From: Planctomycetota bacterium
GTDB taxonomy: Bacteria; Planctomycetota; Planctomycetia; Gemmatales; Gemmataceae
Direction of reading: 5' to 3'
Length of the DNA: 64,000 nucleotides
Assembly (NCBI GenBank): GCA_021413735.1
Contig: JAIOPV010000178.1
Span: forward strand, 32,456 to 96,455
Shown: positions 1 to 7,622 of the stretch, piece by piece
How the letters are laid out: each line of letters begins with the position of its first letter
Position numbering within the stretch: position 1 is the stretch's first letter
Notes under the pieces: generated by a model
What the model saw: only the letters and a program-made list of their open reading frames with translations
Told to the model about the DNA's origin: nothing
The model's database searches: none
Program-made: the position numbers and the translations under genes

Positions 1-62
1 AGAGCAGCGGAATGATTGATGGGAGTGCGGCCCACAATAATTCGTAACTTCCGATGCAATTC

Positions 63-395
63 TCAGCCCTGATGTTGCGCGATGAGCCGCCCCAATTCCT
101 CAGGTGAAATCACGCCAACTTCCTGGTGAACGGGGGTGTCGCCGCCCTTGAAGAACAGGATGCGCGGAATTGTCATCACGTCGTACTTGACGGCGATGTT
201 CGGGTTTTCGTCAACGTTCAGTTTGCCCACCTTCACCTTCCCGGCGAATTGATCGGCAATCTTGTCGATGGTCGGAGACAATTGTCGGCACGGCCCGCAC
301 CAAGGGGCCCAGAAATCCGCGACCACCAGCGTTCCACTGGTGATATGCTCGTTCCAGTTGCTCTCTGTCAGTTGGATCACATTCGGACTGGCCAT
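63..395 (-). CDS. trxA: thioredoxin
   Basis: Small cytoplasmic dithiol-disulfide oxidoreductase of 110 residues, the normal thioredoxin length. The active site WCGPC lies near residues 33-37 within FWAPWCGPCRQL, and the cis-proline motif TIPR follows near residue 77. The reading frame is open for 66 codons upstream, but the start at 395 is chosen because AAGGGA precedes that ATG by about 7 bases and it begins the thioredoxin fold (MASPNVIQL). It presumably reduces protein disulfides with electrons from thioredoxin reductase, which is not in the window. No neighbour forms an operon with it. Confidence 0.95.
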   Translation of the reverse strand: MASPNVIQLTESNWNEHITSGTLVVADFWAPWCGPCRQLSPTIDKIADQFAGKVKVGKLNVDENPNIAVKYDVMTIPRILFFKGGDTPVHQEVGVISPEELGRLIAQHQG

Positions 396-535
396 GGTCA
401 AATCCCTTGGCAATGGAAAACATCTTCCGCAACCTGCGGACAGTTCTACGTCCATTCTACGCACATGAGGATACGGCACCAGTGGGTTGGGCTTACTTGG
501 AGATAGGGGAGAGCGATACGAACCGCCATGAAGAG

Positions 536-742
536 TCCGGGAAGACGAGGAAGCGGGAGGATAAAAACGAATTTCGGGCCCGGGCAGGGGCAAGGGCCCG
601 GCACGGACAAGAGAATACCGGGAGACGGGAAGAGGAAAGGCCCCAAAGACAAGCCGAGGGAATTCGACCCGTTCCGGTGTTTTGCCCGTGCCCGTGCCCT
701 TGCCCCTGCCCGGGCCCGATTCTGTTTTTCTGTCTTCCCCGA
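536..742. repeat. GTGCCC-unit inverted repeat (family A)
   Basis: The left arm is rich in GGGCAGGGGCAAGGGC units and the right arm in the complementary CCCGTGCCCGTGCCC units, so the segment can fold into a long hairpin. The central stretch CACGGACAAGAGAATACCGG is also found near 20570, so this is a dispersed family and not local slippage. Apart from this repeat and the tRNA, I see no gene between 396 and 1018. Confidence 0.75.
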
Positions 743-828
743 GTCCCCTCTCCTACTCTCTGAAGTCCCCATTGCCACTCACCCGAACCGCTCCTAAGAA
801 TGGAGTGTCCTTGGCGATGCCAAAGGCT

Positions 829-901
829 GGCCCTGTCGTCTAGAGGCCTAGGACACTGCCCTTTCAAGGCAGGAACCGGAGTTCGAATCTCCGCAGGGTC
901 A
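829..901 (+). tRNA. tRNA-Glu (anticodon TTC)
   Basis: A cloverleaf can be drawn by eye. The acceptor stem GGCCCTG (829-835) pairs with CAGGGTC (894-900) with one G-U. The anticodon stem CTGCC/GGCAG encloses CTTTCAA with anticodon TTC at 863-865. The T arm is CGGAG-TTCGAAT-CTCCG. The discriminator base is A901 and CCA is not encoded. Confidence 0.95.
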
Positions 902-909
902 CTTGGAGA

Positions 910-1002
910 GCGCGGAACGCGGAGTGCGGAACGCGGAGTGAAGAGGAATCAACACAATTTCCTTTCTTCGCTCCATGTTCCGCACTCCGCGTTCCGCACT
1001 TC
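910..1002. repeat. GCGGAACGCGGAGT inverted repeat (family B)
   Basis: Two tandem copies of a GCGGAACGCGGAGT-like unit at 910-940 are followed by the complementary units at 976-1002, with about 35 bases between. The element sits between the tRNA and the next start codon. Confidence 0.7.
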
Positions 1003-1018
1003 TTTTCAGGGGTTCGCG

Positions 1019-1732
1019 ATGAACAACATCCCGTGGTGGGGCTACGTCATTTTGGCCGGGCTTGCGTGGGGAACCTACGTCCCCATCATCTTTTACGGCG
1101 GAACTGAACTGACGACCCGCCCCGGGACGATCGGCGGTCGGCTCGCGTCGATTCTGTGCGTCGGCGGCGCGTACTTCGTGATGGGCGTCGTCATTCCGGT
1201 GGTGCTGATGAGCCTGCGGGAAGATGCCCGCCCCGATTGGAAGACGAACGGCCTGATCTTCAGCGGTCTGGCAGGCATCGCGGGTGCGGTTGGCGCGATC
1301 TGCGTGATTTTCGCCAGCAAAGCCGCCGTGGATAACGCCAGAGGGGAATTTGAAACCCACGAGGCGGCCCTTGTCGCCCAGATGGATTCGGAAGCCGCAC
1401 CCGATCGCAAGGAAGCTCTCGCGGCCGAACTGGCGGAATTCCGCAGTCAGAAGGGGAAGTATCTGGCGTCGTACCGGATTTTGATTGCTCCGCTGATCTT
1501 CAGCCTTGCTCCGCTGATTAACACGATTCTCAGTCTCATCTGGCATCCCAAGCCCGGCGATCCGTTCCACTTCGGATTCGACATGCCCTCCTGGCACCTT
1601 CCAGTCGGAATCGTGCTGGTCGCGGCGGGAACGTTCCTCGTGCTGTACTCGAAGGAAGCTGCCGAGGCGAACAAAGCACCACAGCCGAAACCAAGCGCGG
1701 CAAACTCCGTCACGTCACCCCCCAAAGCGTGA
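1019..1732 (+). CDS. multi-pass membrane protein, function unknown
   Basis: The product is 237 residues. I see about five hydrophobic segments: residues 5-25 (WGYVILAGLAWGTYVPIIFYG), 45-65, 80-105, 155-175 and 195-215. Between them is a charged stretch (EFETHEAALVAQ, EALAAELAEF) that may form a coiled coil, and the tail is Pro/Ala-rich. The WGTYVPIIFYGG segment recalls small-molecule transporters of the DMT type, but this is a weak resemblance. The start is the ATG just after family B, since the upstream open frame crosses the tRNA. Its stop overlaps the GTG of the next gene (GTGA), so the two are probably co-translated. Confidence 0.8.
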   Translation: MNNIPWWGYVILAGLAWGTYVPIIFYGGTELTTRPGTIGGRLASILCVGGAYFVMGVVIPVVLMSLREDARPDWKTNGLIFSGLAGIAGAVGAICVIFASKAAVDNARGEFETHEAALVAQMDSEAAPDRKEALAAELAEFRSQKGKYLASYRILIAPLIFSLAPLINTILSLIWHPKPGDPFHFGFDMPSWHLPVGIVLVAAGTFLVLYSKEAAEANKAPQPKPSAANSVTSPPKA

Positions 1733-2160
1733 CGGCGATGAGTCCCGAAGAAGCTGTTGGCCGGCTCAACACGATCCTCGCACACGCCTGGATGATCCGC
1801 ACGTTCTTGAAACACGCGGATGAAGTCCAGGAAAACGAGGACATGCTCGACGTTCCGCGAACGCTCTACGACAGCATTCGCGCCGTCGAACCAGCACATC
1901 AGCGCGGCGACACCGCCGAGTTTCTCCGTCGGCTCAAGGGAAAGTTGCCGAAACTTCGCCGCGCTGCTGACTACTTCGCAGCCCATTTCCGCGAGTTCTC
2001 ACCACACACCAATTTCGAGATGGCGTCGGCATCGCTGCTTGGCGTCGTGCAGGCAATGGAAGAGGTTTTCGCGGCTGTGAACTGGGACGAAGTGCGAGCA
2101 CTTGCTCGCCCAACTGCCGAGAGCGATCCGCTCGACGATCTGGAAATCCCAGAAGTTTAA
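1729..2160 (+). CDS. hypothetical protein, translationally coupled
   Basis: 143 residues, predicted helical and soluble (LNTILAHAWMIRTFLKHADE). I do not recognise a family. The GTG start at 1729 overlaps the TGA of the membrane protein upstream (GTGA); an ATG at 1738 is an alternative. The TAA stop overlaps the stop of the convergent ligase gene by four bases. Coupling suggests it works with the membrane protein. Confidence 0.75.
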   Translation: MTAMSPEEAVGRLNTILAHAWMIRTFLKHADEVQENEDMLDVPRTLYDSIRAVEPAHQRGDTAEFLRRLKGKLPKLRRAADYFAAHFREFSPHTNFEMASASLLGVVQAMEEVFAAVNWDEVRALARPTAESDPLDDLEIPEV

Positions 2161-2879
2161 CGTCGCCGATTCCACTCTTCTCGCGAATACTTCTCCTCGA
2201 CCAATCGCTGCACGGCGTCCCACGGCAGCGGTTCGTATTCGCCCTCGGGTTGCCACTCCTCAACGAGCAGCCGTTTCACCTCCGCGATCGTTGTCGGCAA
2301 GTTCATCACGAATTCCGTGTGCGGGCGATCTCGCCGATACTCGGGCTGACGCTCAGGAGCGTTCAAATACGTTGGAACCAAGCCGAGATCGGAGCCGCAA
2401 AGTAGCGTTCCGTGATGCAGGAAGTGCCGACGCTTCCGTTGTTGTGCGTTCCCCGAGAATTTGCGACCGTTCACGGCGAGGTCGCTGGTTCCTTCAACGA
2501 TGGCCTCGGGAACGACTGATCGCAGTGCCTTCAGAATGCGTCCGAGAACGTAGCGATTCGACGCCGGAATCTCGTTCAACCCCGCGAGTCGATCGCATGC
2601 AATCACGAGGCTGAAGCACAGACAACCGGGACCGAGCAGTACCGTTCCGCCACCGCTTGCACGTCGCAAGATGGGAATGCGGGCCGCTTCGCACGCTGTG
2701 CTGTTCACGTCGATCTCGACGGAGCCACCCGAACCAACGATGACGGCGAGGCTCGGCAACTCCCAGAGTCGCAGCACTTCGCCCGCGTCGGCTTCTTCCG
2801 CGGCGAGCAGAAGAGCTTCGTCGAGCGCGAGGTTTTCGGCAGGGGTCGGCAGGGTGAGGTCGAGCAAACGCATGGGCAT
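2157..2879 (-). CDS. lipoate-protein ligase A-fold protein
   Basis: About 240 residues of the BPL/LplA/LipB ligase fold. The lipoate ligase signature RRASGGGTV is present, with a following LGPGCLCFS strand and KFSGNAQQRKRRHFLHHGTLL, where the family has its conserved lysine and HGTLL. The family attaches lipoate or an acyl group to lipoyl domains; whether this one is a ligase or transferase is undecided. The ATG at 2879 shares a base with the upstream stop (TGATG); ATGs at 2882 and 2873 are alternatives. It ends the three-gene cluster 3642 to 2157. Confidence 0.85.
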   Translation of the reverse strand: MPMRLLDLTLPTPAENLALDEALLLAAEEADAGEVLRLWELPSLAVIVGSGGSVEIDVNSTACEAARIPILRRASGGGTVLLGPGCLCFSLVIACDRLAGLNEIPASNRYVLGRILKALRSVVPEAIVEGTSDLAVNGRKFSGNAQQRKRRHFLHHGTLLCGSDLGLVPTYLNAPERQPEYRRDRPHTEFVMNLPTTIAEVKRLLVEEWQPEGEYEPLPWDAVQRLVEEKYSREEWNRRR

Positions 2880-3367
2880 CATGGAACCGAGAATGCGACG
2901 TGTGGCGAAACGCACGGAGCCGCGAGCGGAATCGTCGGGTGTGGAAACAGTCCGAGTTGCCGGTCGATGACGTTCAGCGTGGTGTGGAAGAACTCAAGCC
3001 CGCCCGCGATCCCAAACATCGCAACGTGAAGTGAAAGTTGTGCAAACCCCACGGTGGCATGCCACGCAATGCGATCATTTGAGTTCGCTCGAATTTCAAG
3101 GCGAACCGGATGAAAGACGACCGTTGTGCGGCCACCGATGCCAGACGTTCCTTTCGTAACACCGGACCCAGCGGCGAAGCCAAAGGTCGGAAGCAACGTG
3201 TCGGGCAGAAGAACTTCGTCCGCACCCGTGTCAACCAAAGCCTCCAGATCGATCAAACGTCCATTCGGGCCAGCGACACGGAGCGGAATCAGCGGGCGAA
3301 ACCGAATGCGAATGGGCGTATTGGTCTGAATGTTCGTCAGCGGTGTGTCGAGGAGTGGGAAAATCAC
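2879..3367 (-). CDS. retropepsin-like aspartic protease (clan AA)
   Basis: 162 residues. The catalytic motif LVDTGADEVLLP (near residues 45-56) is the DTG signature of single-domain, dimer-forming retropepsin-like proteases. The late IAGGLEFFHTTLN segment has the look of the family's flap-distal strand. The GTG start overlaps the previous stop (GTGA). In many bacteria such proteases sit beside a short DUF5678-like protein, as here. Its substrate is unknown. Confidence 0.8.
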   Translation of the reverse strand: MIFPLLDTPLTNIQTNTPIRIRFRPLIPLRVAGPNGRLIDLEALVDTGADEVLLPDTLLPTFGFAAGSGVTKGTSGIGGRTTVVFHPVRLEIRANSNDRIAWHATVGFAQLSLHVAMFGIAGGLEFFHTTLNVIDRQLGLFPHPTIPLAAPCVSPHVAFSVP

Positions 3368-3642
3368 GGGGGAGTTCCGTTTGCTCCGGGACCGAAAGGC
3401 GTTCCGCTCACAACTGCGTCACGTTCTTGATCTTCGTAAGGCCCGGCAGGAACATAACTGATAACGAATTCGGTCCCAACAGGGTATTGGGCGTCTATCG
3501 CAGCGATCAACTCTGGGATACCGTCCGCGTCGGCGAGTATCTTCTTCCCGTCAGTTGCCCACGCAACGTATTTCCCTTGATACAAGAGGAGATATTCGGT
3601 TGGCACCGCGTTTCGATTCCGGATGTATTCGTTCGCGTTCAT
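3364..3642 (-). CDS. DUF5678-like small protein
   Basis: 92 residues. The segment YLLLYQGKYVAWATDGKKILADADG matches the form of DUF5678 proteins, which are small and of unknown role. The start at 3642 (MNANEYIR) is preferred over the longer frame because it begins the conserved part. It is first of three overlapping genes with the aspartic protease and the ligase-fold protein. Confidence 0.7.
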   Translation of the reverse strand: MNANEYIRNRNAVPTEYLLLYQGKYVAWATDGKKILADADGIPELIAAIDAQYPVGTEFVISYVPAGPYEDQERDAVVSGTPFGPGANGTPP

Positions 3643-3733
3643 CGTTTGCCCCGGAGCGTGGCAATCACCCCACACGAATTGTAAGTTGGAACTGGGCACC
3701 ACACAACCGACACCGCTTCAAGGTTCCTCCCCA

Positions 3734-4048
3734 ATGGCCGCACCACGACTCGCTCATAACGTCTTCTTCAAGCTCAAGAATTCCACGCCTGAGAATGTCG
3801 CGGCGCTCGTTGCTGCGTGCAAGAAGTACCTCAACGTCCAGCCCGGAATCGTCTTCTTCGCTGCTGGCCCGCTGTGTGCCGAACTCAACCGCGAAGTGAA
3901 CGTCTGCGATTGGGATGTCGGTCTGCACCTCGTGTTCATCGACAAAGCCGCACACGACGCCTATCAGGACGACCCGACGCACATCAAGTTCGTGGAAGAG
4001 AACAAGCCGACGTGGGCAGGCGTTCGCGTGTTCGATTCGCTGGTGTAG
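3734..4048 (+). CDS. Dabb family (stress-responsive alpha/beta barrel) protein
   Basis: 104 residues. The opening LAHNVFFKLKNSTPENVAALVAACKKYL, followed by DVGLHLVFIDKAAHDAYQDDPTHIKFVEE, is the pattern of the dimeric alpha/beta-barrel Dabb domain, whose members are stress-induced or have enzymatic roles. The ATG at 3734 begins just before the first strand. Catalytic function cannot be told from sequence. Confidence 0.85.
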   Translation: MAAPRLAHNVFFKLKNSTPENVAALVAACKKYLNVQPGIVFFAAGPLCAELNREVNVCDWDVGLHLVFIDKAAHDAYQDDPTHIKFVEENKPTWAGVRVFDSLV

Positions 4049-4105
4049 AATGGCATGACGGGCTCGTCCCCGTGTACCAAACCATCGCCCTGTCCGACAC
4101 TCACT

Positions 4106-4579
4106 ATGTCCGATCCGATTCGCATGGCCCCACAAGATGTTTCCGCGTTCCTGCGGAGATACCGACTTGCTGGCGGTCGCCTCCGTCGCGTGCGGGTGCT
4201 TTACCCCAAGGCGAAGGAAGTGACCGTCGAGTTTCACCTGACCGTCCACGAAGCGACGAAAAACGCGGCCGAGGCGAAAGCTGTGCGGTTGGTTCTGCGT
4301 CTGGAAGGCGTCGAAGAGTACCGTTTCCAGATGCGGCCGGGTCAGCCAAAGGTTCGCATCTCGGACGCTCGCATCGGCTATCTGAACGGCCTGTTCCTCG
4401 TGAACCTCGACGCCTGGACACTCGAACCGGGCGAGCAGCCGAAGTTGCACGACTTCCGCGCCAGCGAGGTCTATGCCGGCGGTCGCGAACTGTTCTGGTC
4501 CGAAGTGGGCCGCAAACCGAAGACCCCCGATAAACCAAACCCCTCCCCACCCCCTCCCCCAAGGGGAGAGGGGCGTTAA
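4106..4579 (+). CDS. hypothetical protein with repeat-derived tail
   Basis: 157 residues, family not recognised; the core mixes strands and basic segments (VRVLYPKAKEVTVEFHLTVHE). The last 14 residues or so, PNPSPPPPPRGEGR, are encoded by the C-rich inverted repeat at 4538-4637, so the original C-terminus has probably been replaced or extended by a repeat insertion. The ATG at 4106 follows the Dabb gene by about 57 bases. Confidence 0.65.
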   Translation: MSDPIRMAPQDVSAFLRRYRLAGGRLRRVRVLYPKAKEVTVEFHLTVHEATKNAAEAKAVRLVLRLEGVEEYRFQMRPGQPKVRISDARIGYLNGLFLVNLDAWTLEPGEQPKLHDFRASEVYAGGRELFWSEVGRKPKTPDKPNPSPPPPPRGEGR

Positions 4580-4637
4580 GCAAACGGCGTTCTCGCTCCC
4601 CCTTCCTTCTTAGGGAAGGGGGTTGGGGGTTAGGTTC
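4538..4637. repeat. CCCCTCCCC inverted repeat (family C)
   Basis: CCCCTCCCCC-AAGGGGAGAGGGG, followed by CCCCCTTCCTTCTTAGGGAAGGGGG: two adjacent hairpins. The left one supplies the end of the preceding coding sequence. Other members are at 27766, 28790, 37640 and inside the composite at 55488. Confidence 0.75.
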
Positions 4638-4702
4638 TTCCGAAAATCGCATAGTTGAACCCGGACTGCTAACCGGGTACTTTCAACGCTATCCCGCCGC
4701 GT

Positions 4703-4733
4703 GCGTCGCCCCGTTGGGACGACCGCTTCAAGT
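4703..4733. repeat. GTCGTCCC-GGGACGAC hairpin (family D)
   Basis: GTCGCCCCGTTGGGACGACC followed by GCTTCA. The same hairpin plus CGCTTCA tag recurs at 10626-10800, 50394 and 52690. Confidence 0.65.
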
Positions 4734-4761
4734 TACTCCACCTTGACGGAGACCAATCCTC

Positions 4762-6039
4762 ATGGTCCGGTTTGCGTTGTCTCTCGCACTCGCACTCGCG
4801 CTCACACTTTCCCTGAAAGCGGACAACTGGCCACAGTGGCGCGGCCCCAAGAACGATGGCCACTCCACCGAAAAAGGGCTGCCCACCGAGTGGAGCGCCG
4901 ACAAGAACGTCGTTTGGAAGGTGAAGTTGCCCGGCGACGGGTCTTCCACGCCATGCATCTGGGGCGACAAGATTTTCCTCACCGCTCCGGACGGCGACGA
5001 TATCGTCCTGCTCTGCCTCTCGACGGTGGATGGCAAAGAGAAGTGGCGAGATAAGCTCTCGGACACCGGCAAGAACCGCAAGACCGCGGAGAAGACGACG
5101 GACGCCTCGGCTTCCAGCACCACCGACGGCAAGCACGTCTGGTCTTACGTTGGGGGGCAGACCGCTGGCCGGATCACCTGCCACACGGTCGATGGCAAAC
5201 TCGTCTGGGATAAGAACGTTCAGGACTACGGGAAGCTGAATATCGCATTCGGCAGTCACTGGACCCCCGTGCTGTACAAGGGCGTGCTATATCAGCAGGT
5301 GATGCACCAGAAGGCGCAACTGCTGGTCGCGTTTGAAGCCGACACGGGCAAGGAAATCTGGAAGGTGAATCGTCCTGGGTACAGCAAGGGTGAAAGCCCG
5401 GATGTGTACACGTCGGCGTTCATTTGGGAGGGCGAGGGTGGGCCGCTGCTTGTTTCGCATGGCAACGACTTCTGCACGGGACACAAGCTGGCGGACGGTG
5501 CCGAGGTCTGGCGAGTGCAGGGGCTGAACCCCAAGGCCAGCGGCGCATGGCGATTCATCTCGTGCCCGCTTCTGAGCCCCGACCTGATCGTGGTTCCGTC
5601 GTGCAAGGACGGGCCGACGGTGGCGTTCAATCCCGTCGGAGCGAAGGGCGACATCAACCCCGAGAACAAGGCCGAACTCTGGCGTTTGCCATCTTCGACG
5701 ACGTTCCGCACCCCCGACGTGGTTACTCCGATTCGGGTCGGCGACATCGTGTATCTATCGGGTGACGGTCCTTTCTGGGCTCTCGATGCAAAGACCGGTC
5801 AGCAGATTTACCGCGAAACACTCAGCCCTGGCAAGCACCGTGGGAACATGGTCGTGGCCGATGGAAAGATTTATGTGCCGTCGAGCACGGGGGCAATCGA
5901 CGTGGTGCAAGCAGGACGTGAGTTCAAGAAGCTGGCCACGAACAAGCTGCCGGACACGATTTACGCCACGCCCGCGATTGCGGACGGCCGCATCTACCTT
6001 CGCGGCTACGAGTATTTGTGGGTGATTGGAACAAAGTAG
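4762..6039 (+). CDS. secreted PQQ-like beta-propeller protein
   Basis: 425 residues. Residues 1-20 (MVRFALSLALALALTLSLKA) are a clear Sec signal peptide. Then comes WPQWRGP, the hallmark opening of the abundant planctomycete PQQ-like/BamB-like propellers. Repeats of the form LVAFEADTGKEIW and FWALDAKTGQQIY mark the blades. Such proteins are exported and usually taken as scaffolds or putative quinoprotein-like enzymes; PQQ binding is not shown here. It is monocistronic, flanked by repeats on both sides. Confidence 0.85.
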   Translation: MVRFALSLALALALTLSLKADNWPQWRGPKNDGHSTEKGLPTEWSADKNVVWKVKLPGDGSSTPCIWGDKIFLTAPDGDDIVLLCLSTVDGKEKWRDKLSDTGKNRKTAEKTTDASASSTTDGKHVWSYVGGQTAGRITCHTVDGKLVWDKNVQDYGKLNIAFGSHWTPVLYKGVLYQQVMHQKAQLLVAFEADTGKEIWKVNRPGYSKGESPDVYTSAFIWEGEGGPLLVSHGNDFCTGHKLADGAEVWRVQGLNPKASGAWRFISCPLLSPDLIVVPSCKDGPTVAFNPVGAKGDINPENKAELWRLPSSTTFRTPDVVTPIRVGDIVYLSGDGPFWALDAKTGQQIYRETLSPGKHRGNMVVADGKIYVPSSTGAIDVVQAGREFKKLATNKLPDTIYATPAIADGRIYLRGYEYLWVIGTK

Positions 6040-6124
6040 TGAGTGTTTGGTGTTTCGTGTTTTCCGACCAGTTCGGTGGTGAGTTCGCAATCTGTCCGAA
6101 ACACTGAACACCAAACACTAAACA
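6040..6124. repeat. GTGTTTGGTGTTT inverted repeat (family E)
   Basis: GTGTTTGGTGTTTCGTGTTT on the left and AACACCAAACACTAAACACT on the right, separated by about 35 bases. It lies between convergent genes. A second full copy is at 57107-57219 and a half copy near 12751. Confidence 0.75.
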
Positions 6125-6523
6125 CTATTCGCGAGGCTTCGTCTCCGGATACACGTCGGGGTGTGCATTGCGGCGGAGGGGCGTGGCTGGCACGCCCTTC
6201 TTGCCGTCTTCTGCCGGCGGTTCCTTCTCCTTATCCAGTTCCGCACCAAACTTGACCGTGAACTTCAGGTTCGCCACCGAAAGCGTGTCGTTCGGCAGCA
6301 GCGCAGCGCGACGAACCCGCTGACCGTTCACTCGCGTGCCGTTCGTGCTGCCGAGATCACGCACGAGAATGAGTCCGTCGGTCTTCACGAGTACGCAGTG
6401 CTGCTTCGACACGCTCTTGTGATCGAGCTGCACGTCGCAATCCTCGTCACGGCCGACGAGGGACAGGTCTTTTTCCAGATCGACGGGCGGACCACCATCG
6501 ACGGACACGAGCCTGGCGTGCAT
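6125..6523 (-). CDS. FHA domain protein
   Basis: 132 residues, essentially one forkhead-associated domain. The phosphothreonine-binding motifs are visible: GRDEDCD (residues 24-30), SVSKQHC and STNGTRVNG. It should bind phosphothreonine peptides and so read out the Ser/Thr kinases of this genome. AGGGG stands about 6-10 bases before the ATG. No kinase is adjacent, the nearest being at 29.5 kb. Confidence 0.9.
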   Translation of the reverse strand: MHARLVSVDGGPPVDLEKDLSLVGRDEDCDVQLDHKSVSKQHCVLVKTDGLILVRDLGSTNGTRVNGQRVRRAALLPNDTLSVANLKFTVKFGAELDKEKEPPAEDGKKGVPATPLRRNAHPDVYPETKPRE

Positions 6524-6677
6524 GGAACCCCTGTTGGATGGCTCGACTCAGGGCGAGTCTGTTCCCCAATTGTTCCCTGAAAATCGCTCAGTTGCAACTG
6601 ACGCCTAAAACAACCCGACGCAAACTCGGCCGGGGGCACGCCCTCAGCCGCAACATTCCACTTTCCCATTCACATTC

Positions 6678-7622
6678 ATGCACCGCATCACAGTCATCGA
6701 CTCGCACACGGGCGGCGAACCAACCAGAGTGGTTGTCGCAGGCGGTCCGGACCTCGGCAACGGCCCAATTTCCGAACGAGTGCAACTGTTTCGCGAACGG
6801 TTCGACACCTTCCGTTCGTGTGTCGTGAATGAACCGCGTGGCTCGGATGTGCTGGTCGGGGCGCTGTTGTGCGAGCCTAGCGATCCTGCGAACACGGCAG
6901 GCGTGATCTTCTTCAACAACGTCGGCGTCCTCGGCATGTGTGGCCACGGCACCATCGGGCTTGCCGTCACGCTGGCGCACATGGGGAAGATCGGTCCCGG
7001 TGAACATCGCATTGAAACGCCTGTTGGCGTGGTCACGGTGGCGCTACACGATGCCCATTGTGCGACCGTGCGAAATGTGCAGAGCTACCGCTATCGGAAA
7101 GCGGTGTTGGTGGAAGTTCCGGGCCTCGGCACCGTGACCGGCGACATCGCATGGGGTGGGAACTGGTTCTTCCTGGTTGCGGATCACGGCGAAACGCTCA
7201 CGGTTGCCAATGCCGAACGCCTGACTGATGTGGCGTGGCGAATCCGTCAAGCGTTGGAAGCGAACGGCATTACGGGCGAGAACGGCGGCGTGATCGACCA
7301 CATCGAACTGTTCGGGCCGCCAGTGAATCATGAGAACCACAGCCGGAACTTCGTGCTGTGTCCGGGTAAGGCTTACGACCGTTCGCCGTGCGGCACGGGC
7401 ACGAGTGCGAAGTTGGCGTGCCTCTTCGCGGACGGCAAACTGAAAACCGGCGACATCTGGCGACAGGAGAGCGTGACCGGTAGCGTCTTCGAGGGCACGG
7501 TAGAAGCGACGGACAAATCGTGCGTGGTGATTCCGAGCATCACGGGCACGGCGTTCGTGACCGCCGAAGCAGTCTTGTTGGCCGATCCCACCGACCCGCT
7601 CCGCGATGGGATTCGTGGTTAG
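6678..7622 (+). CDS. 4-hydroxyproline 2-epimerase / proline racemase family
   Basis: 314 residues, typical length. The two catalytic cysteines are C88 in MCGHGT and C238 in [11 protein letters not shown]. Members with Cys at both sites epimerise trans-4-hydroxyproline to cis-4-hydroxy-D-proline (or racemise proline); a Ser would suggest a different subgroup. The first residues [16 protein letters not shown] are classical. No other hydroxyproline catabolic gene is adjacent, though an FAD/Fe-S oxidase is convergent. Its stop overlaps that gene's stop on the shared bases TTAG. Confidence 0.9.
   Translation: MHRITVIDSHTGGEPTRVVVAGGPDLGNGPISERVQLFRERFDTFRSCVVNEPRGSDVLVGALLCEPSDPANTAGVIFFNNVGVLGMCGHGTIGLAVTLAHMGKIGPGEHRIETPVGVVTVALHDAHCATVRNVQSYRYRKAVLVEVPGLGTVTGDIAWGGNWFFLVADHGETLTVANAERLTDVAWRIRQALEANGITGENGGVIDHIELFGPPVNHENHSRNFVLCPGKAYDRSPCGTGTSAKLACLFADGKLKTGDIWRQESVTGSVFEGTVEATDKSCVVIPSITGTAFVTAEAVLLADPTDPLRDGIRG

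Noticed and set aside
4640..4680. tRNA-Ser-like stem with GCT
   Set aside because: ACCCGG/CCGGGT hairpin is present but no acceptor, D or T arm can be drawn.
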